Shown: positions 7,867 to 15,987 of the stretch, piece after piece
Position numbering within the stretch: position 1 is the first letter of the stretch
Layout of the letters: each line of letters starts with the position of its first letter
Origin: CALKUP01 sp964492735
Lineage (GTDB): Bacteria > Patescibacteriota > Patescibacteriia > UBA9570 > XYC2-FULL-38-9
Assembly: GCA_964492735.1 (NCBI GenBank)
Contig: CAZBLE010000001.1
Location: 62,001-126,000, forward strand
Length of the DNA stretch: 64,000 bases
Direction: 5' to 3'
Position numbers and translations under genes: made by a program
Notes under the pieces: generated by a model
Told to the model about the DNA's origin: nothing
Database searches by the model: none
Seen by the model: the letters and a program-made list of their open reading frames with translations, nothing else

Positions 7867-7965
7867 ATTTGAGTGAAGTTCGAGGAAAAAGTGAGGAGCG
7901 TACCGAGGCGTAGGCTGCCTACGTCGAGGGAGCACCGGAGCTTTTGACAAAGAAATTCACCAAAT
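7867..7965. repeat. About 100-base imperfect palindrome between grpE and dnaK
   Basis: The centre is the near-perfect hairpin CGTAGGC/GCCTACG. The pairing continues imperfectly outward to ATTTGAGTGAA on the left against TTCACCAAAT on the right. In RNA it would form one long bulged hairpin between grpE and dnaK. It resembles a palindromic intergenic element and may also act as a processing site or partial terminator that sets the dnaK:grpE ratio. Neither role is shown by the sequence. Confidence 0.65.
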
Positions 7966-7978
7966 ATGGAAGTCGTAA

Positions 7979-8503
7979 TTATTTAACAACTTTGACTCGC
8001 GCCACTTGGATGACTTTCCCGTTGAGAGTAAATCCAGTGGACACTTCTTCTGCGACTGTACCGGATTTCTGCTTTCCGTCGCCGTCCACTTCTTCGACTG
8101 CTTCATGCATTGTGGCGTCAAACGGTTTTCCGACAGCTGCAATCGGCTCTGCTCCATGCGCTTTTAAAATGTTCATGAAGTTTTGCTGAATGTATTCAAT
8201 GCCCTTCGCCCACGCATTGTCGCGATCCTCTGGCGGAATGCCAGCGAGCGCATATTTGAAATGGTCGACCATCGGCAAGAGCTCTTGGAGGAATTGTTCA
8301 GTCGCAAACTTGTTAATGTGCTGCAGGCGTTGCTGCGTGTCTTTTTGAAGGTTTTGGTAATCGGCTTGTGACCGCTTCCAGCCTTCTAAGTATTCTGCCG
8401 CGCGCTCGGCATCAGTTTTTTCTTCTGGTGTTGCCTCTTCTGTTTCTGGTGTTTCCGGCGGCGCGTGTTCTTGTTCGTCTTGTGGTGTGTCATTTTTTGT
8501 CAT
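7979..8503 (-). CDS. grpE: Nucleotide exchange factor GrpE
   Basis: GrpE releases ADP from DnaK. The 174-residue protein has the expected plan: an acidic disordered N-terminus (residues 1-40), then a long coiled coil (AAEYLEGWKRSQADYQNLQKD). The C-terminal beta domain includes DATMHEAVEEV and the end TGFTLNGKVIQVARVKVVK, close to the family consensus. Its ATG overlaps the hrcA stop (8500-8503), implying translational coupling in the hrcA-grpE-dnaK operon. Confidence 0.97.
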   Translation of the reverse strand: MTKNDTPQDEQEHAPPETPETEEATPEEKTDAERAAEYLEGWKRSQADYQNLQKDTQQRLQHINKFATEQFLQELLPMVDHFKYALAGIPPEDRDNAWAKGIEYIQQNFMNILKAHGAEPIAAVGKPFDATMHEAVEEVDGDGKQKSGTVAEEVSTGFTLNGKVIQVARVKVVK

Positions 8504-9228
8504 AAGCGTTTTTGTTGCTGATTCATAAATTGTTCGAGTGCCTGCAGAATGTTGATGTTGCGGTTATAATCCATCCGCATTGGCCCAAGAATGCCGAAGA
8601 CCGACTGTCTTCCATCTTGGTCATATTCAGCAACGATCATGGCGCAATGACGTGACACTGGATTTTTATCTCCAATAAACACCTCAATGTCTTTTTCCAT
8701 TTTCGATCGCGCGGAATCCAAGACACTTTCCATGTCATCAAACATATCAGACACTTCCAGCATCATTTCACGACCATCCACAAATTCTGGCTTGCGGAGC
8801 ATATTGGCGATTCCAGTATAATAAAATTCTTCGCCATCAATACTCATCACGACCATCTCGTCAGTGAGTGACGAAATCGCGCGTGCCATTTGTTTCGCGG
8901 TTTGCACGGCGCTGTCTGGGGCGCTGGTTGCTGCTTCAGACAGTTCGTGATGCTGCCGCTTGGTGAGTGATCGTTTGTGCAGAAAATTGGTAATATAATA
9001 TTGATACCCCATTTCTGTTGGGATTCGGCCGGCGGATGTATGCGGCTGCTCAATGTAGCCACCTGTTTCCAGCTCTGCCAAATCGTTACGCAATGTCGCT
9101 GGTGAGACGCCAAAGTCATGGTCATCAAACAGCTGTTTTGAGCTGACCGGTTTTGCGGTTGCGATATATTGCTCGACAACGGCTTGCAAAATCGATTCTA
9201 AACGCTCTGTATTGCCTAATTGGGTCAT
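8500..9228 (-). CDS. hrcA: Heat-inducible transcription repressor HrcA (short form)
   Basis: HrcA represses the chaperone operon by binding CIRCE. The N-terminal winged helix is clear (LESILQAVVEQYIATAKPVSSKQL, then VSPATLRNDLAELETGGYIEQPHTSAGRIPTEMGYQYY). The protein has 242 residues against roughly 340 in typical HrcA, so the central GAF-like/dimerisation part is shortened. A C-terminal segment with LGPMRMDYNRNINIL is kept. A CIRCE operator lies 10 bases upstream of the start, so the gene is autoregulated with grpE and dnaK. Confidence 0.93.
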   Translation of the reverse strand: MTQLGNTERLESILQAVVEQYIATAKPVSSKQLFDDHDFGVSPATLRNDLAELETGGYIEQPHTSAGRIPTEMGYQYYITNFLHKRSLTKRQHHELSEAATSAPDSAVQTAKQMARAISSLTDEMVVMSIDGEEFYYTGIANMLRKPEFVDGREMMLEVSDMFDDMESVLDSARSKMEKDIEVFIGDKNPVSRHCAMIVAEYDQDGRQSVFGILGPMRMDYNRNINILQALEQFMNQQQKRL

Positions 9229-9238
9229 ATATTTTGAA

Positions 9239-9265
9239 TTAGCAGTCTCTTGGTGAGAGTGCTAA
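9239..9265 (-). promoter_or_regulatory. CIRCE operator (HrcA binding site)
   Basis: TTAGCAGTC - nine bases - GAGTGCTAA matches the CIRCE consensus TTAGCACTC-N9-GAGTGCTAA with one mismatch. It lies just upstream of hrcA and overlaps the expected transcription start of the promoter at 9269-9298. Confidence 0.95.
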
Positions 9266-9268
9266 TTC

Positions 9269-9298
9269 AGTATGCCAAAAAACCCTTGAACGTGTCAA
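9269..9298 (-). promoter_or_regulatory. Sigma-70-type promoter of the hrcA operon
   Basis: On the minus strand, TTGACA (9293-9298), an 18-base spacer and CATACT (9269-9274) lie immediately upstream of CIRCE. The -35 box is embedded in the stem of the terminator of the preceding gene. Confidence 0.7.
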
Positions 9299-9305
9299 GG
9301 GTTTT
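9277..9305 (-). terminator. Intrinsic terminator after the HAD phosphatase gene
   Basis: The minus strand reads AAAACCCTTGA, a short loop, TCAAGGGTTTT and further T residues. It ends the transcript of the gene at 9323-10312 and shares bases with the hrcA promoter. Confidence 0.85.
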
Positions 9306-9322
9306 GATTCTATAGAGTTATT

Positions 9323-10312
9323 CTACATTTTTTGCGTGGTAAACAGATCAACTACTTGGCCCAAACCACTCAATGCGGCATTCACACCTGCGACTTCAAC
9401 ACCTTGAACATGGAAGGTATGTTGTGTGCGATGCTCGTTATCTGCTGTTAAGCCTTGTGTATATTTTTTTGTAGAATCTCCAGCATTTTCTGGAACAATC
9501 ACCACAGGAGAGCCTTCCATTGCTTTATAATCTCCACTCGAGTCACCGAAGTATATTGCCGCTGGCTCAGAGCCGAGCGCTTCTTCAAGCGCAGCGCGTT
9601 TTGTTGTGCCTTTTGCAAACACATCAATGGCCGTTGGAGATGCAACAATATCAAAGACAGCTGGGTCTACGCCTTGATCTTGCATCCATGTTTTTAATTC
9701 TGGAATAAAGTCTTGCGGCACTCTTCCTGGAATTTGCGGCGGGTTTAAAGTGATGTTCGCTTTTTTTTGTTCCACTCCCCATCCTTGAGCAGCAAATGCA
9801 GCTTCTAATGACTCTTTAATTTGCAACATTCCTGCCTTACTGTCTGGTTGCATTGCTCCAACAAATCGTTCATTTCCTTCTTTATCTGTGATCAAACCAC
9901 CATGATCTGTAATCATCCAATCAATACTTCCTTCTGGGAAAAACGCTTGAATCACACGCGATGTAAACACATCACCACGACCAGTATTTACGACAATGCC
10001 AAAACCACGCGCTTGCAAATCAGCAATATGCGCTTTAAATGCAGCAACCTCAGCTGCGTGGCTATCAACATACTCTTCTAATGTTGTTGGAAGCGCGGTT
10101 TCAAGACCCACTTCAATCAGGGTTCCATCAAGATCAAAAATAAGATAGGGCTTTTTGGCATCTTCTCCAGACTCAGGATTGAGAGTTGTTTCAGAAAACA
10201 AATCAAACAAATCTTTTGTAAATCGGCGAAACTCTTGGTTTTCTGTCTCTGGGTTATTTACCACCTCTTGACCTTGTGTAAAAGCACGAGAGCGTTCATG
10301 ATTGTTTGCCAT
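9323..10312 (-). CDS. HAD-superfamily phosphatase-like protein
   Basis: The protein has 329 residues. Motif I is YLIFDLDGTLIEVG (DxDGT), motif II lies around VVNTGRGD, and the C-terminal acidic motif is IYFGDSSGDYKAMEG. The cap region and the late GD..GDY..M motif resemble Cof-type/sucrose-phosphatase-like HAD-IIB enzymes. The likely reaction is hydrolysis of a small phosphorylated metabolite with an Asp nucleophile and Mg2+; the substrate is unknown. The N-terminal ~50 residues are polar and probably disordered. It is a single-gene unit closed by the terminator at 9277-9305. Confidence 0.8.
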   Translation of the reverse strand: MANNHERSRAFTQGQEVVNNPETENQEFRRFTKDLFDLFSETTLNPESGEDAKKPYLIFDLDGTLIEVGLETALPTTLEEYVDSHAAEVAAFKAHIADLQARGFGIVVNTGRGDVFTSRVIQAFFPEGSIDWMITDHGGLITDKEGNERFVGAMQPDSKAGMLQIKESLEAAFAAQGWGVEQKKANITLNPPQIPGRVPQDFIPELKTWMQDQGVDPAVFDIVASPTAIDVFAKGTTKRAALEEALGSEPAAIYFGDSSGDYKAMEGSPVVIVPENAGDSTKKYTQGLTADNEHRTQHTFHVQGVEVAGVNAALSGLGQVVDLFTTQKM

Positions 10313-10377
10313 AGAATCAGTTTATATAATATATTGCTGAAATTATAGCAGTAAATGACGTATGTGTCGAGTGGTAA

Positions 10378-10929
10378 TTACACGTCTACATCGCTTAGAT
10401 TGCGCCCTTCTTCTACGAGTAATTTCTTTTCTGATTTATCCACCTGCGGTGCTGTTGGCAAGATCTGCACATCAATCTTTGGTGTCATGTGATATCGCTG
10501 GGCAATATGCTCGGCCGCAAAATCAGCCATTGTTTGTTGAAGCGAGTTTAGTAGCCCTGCATCAACACCCTTCACATGTGTAAACACCACAACTGTTGCG
10601 TCCATTGTTTTTGAGCCCACCAGTGGAGCATGAAACTGAATTTGCACATCTACCCTGCCTTTGGCTACATCAGTCAAATGATATTCAATCGTTTTTTGTG
10701 CGATACCCCACTGATCTACTGCTGCTTCTAGCAACAAAAATCCAATACGTTGCTCAACGTGTACTGCATCTGCACCTTCTCCAGCTGTCCATGATTCTAC
10801 TTGTGGTTCTGCTAATGATTCATCGACTACGGTTGGTTCTGGTGGAAGGTGCTCAAATAACAGTGCAGTTGAGAAATGAGTGCGTTCTCGCTCCCCTTCT
10901 TGAGTTGGTGTTCTAAAATATTCAGACAT
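10378..10929 (-). CDS. Conserved-looking hypothetical protein, 183 aa
   Basis: I do not recognise a family. The first ~55 residues are polar and Glu/Pro-rich. The rest alternates strand and helix (FLLLEAAVDQWGI, VDVQIQFHAPL, ATVVVFTHV, then a long helix LLNSLQQTMADFAAEHIAQRY). No signal peptide, membrane helix or cysteine is present, so it is probably a small cytoplasmic alpha/beta protein. It is on the same strand as the ABC exporter upstream, with a 53-base gap. Confidence 0.65.
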   Translation of the reverse strand: MSEYFRTPTQEGERERTHFSTALLFEHLPPEPTVVDESLAEPQVESWTAGEGADAVHVEQRIGFLLLEAAVDQWGIAQKTIEYHLTDVAKGRVDVQIQFHAPLVGSKTMDATVVVFTHVKGVDAGLLNSLQQTMADFAAEHIAQRYHMTPKIDVQILPTAPQVDKSEKKLLVEEGRNLSDVDV

Positions 10930-10982
10930 AGAACATCAGCATACGGGAATTTAACCAGATATACAACACAGCTCAACGTGCG

Positions 10983-12773
10983 CTACTCAATATCCTCGAC
11001 TTCTGGAATATAACCACCAGCTTGCAGACTCCATAATTTGTGATACAGACCACCATTCTTCAATAACTCTTCATGTGTTCCCTGCTCTGAGACCACACCC
11101 TTGTTAATGACTGCGATGTTGTCTGAATGCATAATCGTCGATAAGCGATGTGCGATAATCACCACTGTTCGCTCTTTCATGAGATTCTCGAGCGCTGCTT
11201 GAATTTCTTGCTCAGATGCTGAATCGAGACTCGATGTCGGCTCATCCAAAATCACAATCGGCGTATCCCGCAACAATGCCCGTGCAATACTAATGCGTTG
11301 TTTTTCGCCACCACTGAGTTTCACACCACGTTCTCCAACCATTGTCTTGTATCCATCCGGCAGCGTCATGATAAATTCATGGATGTGCGCAAGTTTCGCA
11401 ACTCGTTCAATGTCTTCTTGACTGGCGTTTTCTTGACCATACGCAATATTGTAGCCAATGGTTTCATTGAACAGCGCGGTTTCTTGCGGCACAATCGACA
11501 ATTGTTCACGAAGCGATAATTGTGTGACATCAACAATAGGTTGACCATCAATCATAATCGATCCAGACTGCGGATCGTAAAACCGATACAGTAATTTGAC
11601 AATCGTTGACTTCCCGACTCCGGATGGACCCACCAACGCAATGCTACTGCGTGGCGCAACCTCGAGGGTTAAACCTTTCATGATCTGTTTTGTGTCAGAA
11701 TAGCCAAATTCAACGTCTACAAACGAAATCGCACCGTCAGTCACTTGCAACCGCTCAGCATTCGGAGCATCAATAATTTCTTGACCTTCTTCAAAGTAGG
11801 CAAAAAATTTATTCGCATCTGTCACACCTTCAATAAACCTGCGAATATTCCATTGCACTTCCCATAAGATTCCAGCCATCACGGTGACATATGACACAAT
11901 CACCACAACAGTGGATGCGCTGGTTTGCCCGAGCTGTAAAATAGACAGCAAAATCCACAAAATCGCAGAGACCGCAATTGCCACAATTGTCATTTGAAAA
12001 CTACCGACAAAAATCCAACTGTCCCATTCCTGCAGCTTGCGACGTTTCCATTCAACGCGAGAATCTGCAAACAACCGCGCTTCATTTTCTTCTTGCTGAT
12101 AATATTTCACAAGCTCCGCGTTCATGAGCGCATCAATGATTCGCCCGGTTCCTTCATCGTCTGAATCATTGGCTTTCGTGCGCTTTTTTTGGAGAGACAA
12201 CGACACAACGAGTGTGACCGTCATGAAAAAAATCACCATGAAAAAGACAATCGCAGCAAGGCGCGGATCAATCGTCCAAAAGACAATCGTCACACCTGTC
12301 ACACGAATCACGAGCGGAATCCAGTTGAACATAATCGCGTCCATAATCGCTTCCAGCGCAGAAATGCCACGCGCAAATTCTTTGCTGAGCGTTCCTGTTT
12401 TACGATTACTATGAAACCGAAATGACAAGTTGAGTACATGTTGAATGAAATTCTGTGCAGCAGAACTCATTACGTTTACTTGAAAACGATTCACCGTGTA
12501 AAACTGCAAGATAAATGCCGCGACGAGCAAACATTGCACTTGAACATAGAGCTTCAAAGAATCAAGTGCTTGAGCGCGAACCTCAGCCCCATCAATTGCG
12601 CCATCGTTAAATGACTGGAACGATTCAAGGATCTGTTTATAAATTTGTGGCTCAAACAAAATAGACAATTCGCGAACAAGAATCGCGACAAAAAAGAATG
12701 CGAACCACCAACGGTTTGCGAGCCAATATGGAAGCATTCGCTTCAAAATATCAATAATAATTTTTTTATTCAT
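10983..12773 (-). CDS. ABC transporter, fused permease and ATPase (exporter type)
   Basis: The 596-residue half-transporter would work as a homodimer exporting a lipid, peptide or drug. Residues ~20-310 carry about six membrane helices. The nucleotide-binding domain has Walker A GPSGVGKST (382-390), a Q-loop region, the signature KLSGGEKQRISIARALL, Walker B IVILDEPTSSLD and the switch His in VVIIAHRLSTI. This is the MsbA/ATM1-like architecture. The substrate cannot be read from the sequence. Its start lies ~160 bases from the tRNA-Glu on the same strand. Confidence 0.93.
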   Translation of the reverse strand: MNKKIIIDILKRMLPYWLANRWWFAFFFVAILVRELSILFEPQIYKQILESFQSFNDGAIDGAEVRAQALDSLKLYVQVQCLLVAAFILQFYTVNRFQVNVMSSAAQNFIQHVLNLSFRFHSNRKTGTLSKEFARGISALEAIMDAIMFNWIPLVIRVTGVTIVFWTIDPRLAAIVFFMVIFFMTVTLVVSLSLQKKRTKANDSDDEGTGRIIDALMNAELVKYYQQEENEARLFADSRVEWKRRKLQEWDSWIFVGSFQMTIVAIAVSAILWILLSILQLGQTSASTVVVIVSYVTVMAGILWEVQWNIRRFIEGVTDANKFFAYFEEGQEIIDAPNAERLQVTDGAISFVDVEFGYSDTKQIMKGLTLEVAPRSSIALVGPSGVGKSTIVKLLYRFYDPQSGSIMIDGQPIVDVTQLSLREQLSIVPQETALFNETIGYNIAYGQENASQEDIERVAKLAHIHEFIMTLPDGYKTMVGERGVKLSGGEKQRISIARALLRDTPIVILDEPTSSLDSASEQEIQAALENLMKERTVVIIAHRLSTIMHSDNIAVINKGVVSEQGTHEELLKNGGLYHKLWSLQAGGYIPEVEDIE

Positions 12774-12932
12774 AGAATATATTCAATACAAGAATTCAAG
12801 AGATGCAACAAAAAGAGTTACATTACATTTATAGACGGACAACAGCTAGTCCAAAATCGCGATGGAATAAGAAAAAGTAGGCTATGTGAGCCTACCGTTT
12901 TCTGTGTATGCTGTCAAACTCTCTCTCTCTTT

Positions 12933-13007
12933 TGGTACCCGCACGGAGAATCGAACTCCGATTGTCGGAATGAGAATCCGATGTCCTAGCCGTTAGACGA
13001 TGCGGGC
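12933..13007 (-). tRNA. tRNA-Glu (CTC)
   Basis: The minus strand folds into a full cloverleaf. The acceptor is GCCCGCA/TGCGGGT (first pair G-U), the anticodon stem TCGGA/TCCGA encloses loop TTCTCAT with anticodon CTC, and the T arm is GGAGTTCGATTCTCC. CCA is encoded (12933-12935). Confidence 0.95.
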
Positions 13008-13050
13008 ATGTCTACCGGCAGCCTATCAAAGCTGGTTTTGCTTGTAAAGA

Positions 13051-13278
13051 TTAGATTGTGAAATCAACGGTCGTTTCTTCTGTTACATTATCGTTTGGCA
13101 CATTAAAAGAACCTCGTTCTGATTCTTCTGTTACATCGTCTGGAACACTATCTGGCTCCACTGGTGGTTGTGGCGATGGTGCTTCTAATGGAACCCCTGT
13201 ATCTGTATCGTCTTTTGGCTCTGGTGGTTTTGGGGTTCTTGGGTTTTCAATCTTGAGCGGCATTCTTGGTTCTGGCAT
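13051..13278 (-). CDS. Small acidic proline-rich hypothetical protein
   Basis: The product has 75 residues, rich in Pro, Glu, Asp and Thr (PKPPEPKDDTDTG, PSPQPPVEPDS), and is probably disordered throughout. No clear Shine-Dalgarno is seen. The opposite strand is also open over the same stretch. It could be a small secreted or linker-like peptide, or non-coding low-complexity sequence. It lies between tRNA-Glu and gap on the same strand. Confidence 0.4.
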   Translation of the reverse strand: MPEPRMPLKIENPRTPKPPEPKDDTDTGVPLEAPSPQPPVEPDSVPDDVTEESERGSFNVPNDNVTEETTVDFTI

Positions 13279-13296
13279 GTGTATGTAAAAAATTAT

Positions 13297-14325
13297 TTAT
13301 TTTGATTTTCCAACTAAGACAGCCTGTTCAACCAAGCGATGTGAATAGCCGAATTCATTATCATACCACGCAATCACTTTCACCATATTCCCTGCAACGA
13401 CATTGGTCATTTGTAAATCAACAATCGATGAATGCTTGTTGCCAATAATATCTGAACTGACGATCGGATCATTGGTCACCGCAAGGATACCTTTCATTCC
13501 CGCACTTTCTGACGCTTTTGTGAGCGCAGCGTTTACTTCTTCGATAGTGACATTTTTTTTGAGCACGGCGGTGATGTCAGAAACTGAACCAACGGGCGTT
13601 GGGACGCGCAAAGACAAACCATCGAAAATATTTTTTAACTCCGGAACAGTTTCAGCCGTTGCAATCGCAGCGCCTGTTGTTGTTGGAATAATGTTAATCG
13701 CAGCAGAGCGAGCACGACGTGGATCTTTGTGAATCCCATCAACCAGATTTTGATCAGCAGTATATGAATGGACGGTTGTCATCATCGCTTTTTCAATACC
13801 AAATTCTTGCTCGAGCACTTTCATGACAGGCGCAATGCAGTTTGTCGTACATGAAGCGTTCGACAACACGCGATCGGCTTCTGGATTTCGCTTATCATCA
13901 TTCACACCAATGACAAATGTTCCAACTGGATCACCATCTTTGGCAGGCGCAGAAATAATCACATTTTTCGCTCCGGCAGTTAAATGCTTACTCGCCCCTT
14001 CTTTATTTGTGAAGACACCAGTACATTCAAGAACAACGTCTACCTCAAGGTCACCCCATGGCAATTGGGTTGGATCTTTTTCTGCAAACTTCCGCACTTT
14101 CACCCCATCGACAATTAAATGCCCTTCATCACTGGTCACATCGGCATCAAATGTATGGTAAATGGAATCGTATTTCAGGGCTTGCACAGCCATTTCGACA
14201 GTGTTCAAATCATTAATCCCGACGATTTCAATTTCATCGCGATGATCTTCCCATGCGATTTTAAACGCCATTTTTCCAATTCGTCCAAATCCGTTAATCG
14301 CGACGCGTACTTTTTTGTCAGCCAT
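13297..14325 (-). CDS. gap: Glyceraldehyde-3-phosphate dehydrogenase
   Basis: This glycolytic enzyme oxidises glyceraldehyde-3-phosphate with NAD(P)+ and phosphate. The ATG at 14325 gives the family N-terminus MADKKVRVAINGFGRIGK; an ORF extension to 14418 has no homology-like character. The catalytic loop is SNASCTTNCIAPV with the nucleophilic Cys, and the C-terminal region includes AWYDNEFGYSHRLV. Its 342 residues are typical. Only weak Shine-Dalgarno character precedes the start. It is divergent from the DedA gene across ~80 bases. Confidence 0.98.
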   Translation of the reverse strand: MADKKVRVAINGFGRIGKMAFKIAWEDHRDEIEIVGINDLNTVEMAVQALKYDSIYHTFDADVTSDEGHLIVDGVKVRKFAEKDPTQLPWGDLEVDVVLECTGVFTNKEGASKHLTAGAKNVIISAPAKDGDPVGTFVIGVNDDKRNPEADRVLSNASCTTNCIAPVMKVLEQEFGIEKAMMTTVHSYTADQNLVDGIHKDPRRARSAAINIIPTTTGAAIATAETVPELKNIFDGLSLRVPTPVGSVSDITAVLKKNVTIEEVNAALTKASESAGMKGILAVTNDPIVSSDIIGNKHSSIVDLQMTNVVAGNMVKVIAWYDNEFGYSHRLVEQAVLVGKSK

Positions 14326-14366
14326 ACTATTATTTTTATTAATTGATAAAAGCATTTTATCATATT

Positions 14367-14395
14367 TTGCGGCTAATTTCAATAGCGTGTACACT
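14367..14395 (+). promoter_or_regulatory. Promoter of the dedA-like gene, apparently leaderless
   Basis: TTGCGG, 17 bases, TACACT. Transcription would begin about 7 bases later, at or next to the ATG at 14404, leaving no room for a Shine-Dalgarno. Confidence 0.55.
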
Positions 14396-14403
14396 ATAGA
14401 AAC

Positions 14404-14988
14404 ATGGAATTTATTCATCTTTTACAAAGTGGGATTGTGACCTATGGCTGGATTGGCCTCTTTTTTGGTGCATTTTTCTTTGGTGAAACGGTGATTATTT
14501 CCAGCGCACTGGTTGTTTTTGCGCAAGGCCTATCTGTTCCAATTGCATTTGGCATTGCTTTTCTCGGCACGATTCTTTCAGACACTGTTTGGTTTTTACT
14601 TGGCACATCGGTTGTCCGCAAACGTCTTGAACGCAACGGGACATGGCAAAAAAATCAGCACTTTATCGCGCGACTCAATACGGTATTTGGTCGCTTCCCG
14701 TTTCTGATATTATTGGTTATTAAATTTTTGTATGGGACACGCATTCTAACAATTGTGTATTTGTCTGTTCGCAAATTACCGCTCTGGCAATTCATTGTGT
14801 TTAATGCAGCTGGCACAGTTTTGTGGCTGAGTGTATTATTCGGATTGTCATATGCAGCAGTGCATGCCGCAATTTCAATTGACGGAACGCTCAGCACGAT
14901 TCAAATTGTTGTCATGAGTGCTGTTACTGTCTTTATTGTCGTGAAATTAGTAAACCTATGGATCACCAAACGCTTGGACAACAAGTAA
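14404..14988 (+). CDS. DedA/VTT-domain membrane protein
   Basis: The protein has 194 residues, four to five membrane helices and the DedA signature features: FFFGETVIISSAL near residue 26, the small re-entrant FLGTILSDTVWFLLG, and KFLYGTRILTIVYLS with the conserved basic residue in the second amphipathic segment. DedA proteins are linked to undecaprenyl-phosphate/phospholipid flipping and envelope homeostasis. It overlaps the following glycosyltransferase by 31 bases, so both likely act on lipid-linked sugars. Confidence 0.88.
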   Translation: MEFIHLLQSGIVTYGWIGLFFGAFFFGETVIISSALVVFAQGLSVPIAFGIAFLGTILSDTVWFLLGTSVVRKRLERNGTWQKNQHFIARLNTVFGRFPFLILLVIKFLYGTRILTIVYLSVRKLPLWQFIVFNAAGTVLWLSVLFGLSYAAVHAAISIDGTLSTIQIVVMSAVTVFIVVKLVNLWITKRLDNK

Positions 14989-15986
14989 GCGCAATTATCC
15001 CGATCTTTAATGAGGGTGATCGCGCGCGCGCAATTTTAGATGTTGTGACGCGTTTTCCATTTGCGGAAATTATTGTTGTGAACGATGGGTCAACTGACAA
15101 CACCGCTGATGTTGTGCGAGAATATCCGAGCGTGCGACTCATTGACCTGCCGGTAAATGGCGGCAAAGGCGCAGCAATGAATCGAGGCGTTTTGGAAGCC
15201 GCGAGTGATATCGTCTTTTTTTGCGACGCGGATGTAACAGGTTTAACAGCCGACATCGTCGCAGCGATTCTTGAGCCGGTCGTGTCTGGAGAGCGTGAAA
15301 TGTGCATTGCAACACGCGGCCGTAAGATGTTTGTGATCCATGCCTTTATTGAAATCTGGCCACTGATGGGCGGTGAACGTGCTGTCACGAAAGAATTATG
15401 GCACCGCGTTCCAGGCGCATACAAACAACGCTTTCACATTGAAGCTGCCTTGAACTTTTACGCAAAATATTACGGCGTAGGTTACACCACCCGCATTTTT
15501 CCTGGCATGGCACATGTCACGAAAGAAAAAAAATTCGGCCGGTGGGAAGGCACCAAGCGACGCTATGTCATGCTCTATGAAGTTATTCGTGCCGAACTCA
15601 CGCTACAATTCACTGCAGTACCTGCGGAAGTGCGGAACATTCGCGGGACCTTGCGCATTGTCATTGGCAGCGCGCTTGCGACACTATTTGGATTATTCGT
15701 GATGTTTGCTGGCTGGTTTGGGCCAAAAAAAATTGCCCTGCTATGGCTCGCTCATGCTTTGAAAGATGACGCGAATCCAGTCATTCCAAAATTTCTTGTT
15801 TGGCTCACGGCTACCTTGAGCATCTCAACAATTGAACTCATTGGCTTTGGGTTACTCGTCTCTAATCTGATTGTTTTCATCATTCAAGTACGACGACTCA
15901 ATACATTGTTTCGTACGACAAAATGGACATTAAAAGATATTTTGCTCAAGCGCAGTAATCCAAATGATCCGCTATTTGTTGAATAA
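14958..15986 (+). CDS. Glycosyltransferase family 2, membrane-associated
   Basis: The protein has 342 residues. The GT-A fold begins at SAIIPIFNEGDRAR and continues with EIIVVNDGSTDNT, GGKGAAMNRG and the metal-binding FFCDADVTG. Two C-terminal hydrophobic helices (about 230-250 and 275-300) anchor it in the membrane. It resembles dolichol/undecaprenyl-phosphate sugar transferases, so the acceptor is probably a polyprenyl phosphate. Its start lies inside the dedA-like gene. Confidence 0.88.
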   Translation: MDHQTLGQQVSAIIPIFNEGDRARAILDVVTRFPFAEIIVVNDGSTDNTADVVREYPSVRLIDLPVNGGKGAAMNRGVLEAASDIVFFCDADVTGLTADIVAAILEPVVSGEREMCIATRGRKMFVIHAFIEIWPLMGGERAVTKELWHRVPGAYKQRFHIEAALNFYAKYYGVGYTTRIFPGMAHVTKEKKFGRWEGTKRRYVMLYEVIRAELTLQFTAVPAEVRNIRGTLRIVIGSALATLFGLFVMFAGWFGPKKIALLWLAHALKDDANPVIPKFLVWLTATLSISTIELIGFGLLVSNLIVFIIQVRRLNTLFRTTKWTLKDILLKRSNPNDPLFVE

Positions 15987-15987
15987 C

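Noticed and set aside
13058..13288. Plus-strand Ser/Gly-rich frame opposite the proline-rich gene
   Set aside because: Both strands are open because of low complexity; the minus frame lies in the direction of its neighbours and was preferred, with low confidence.
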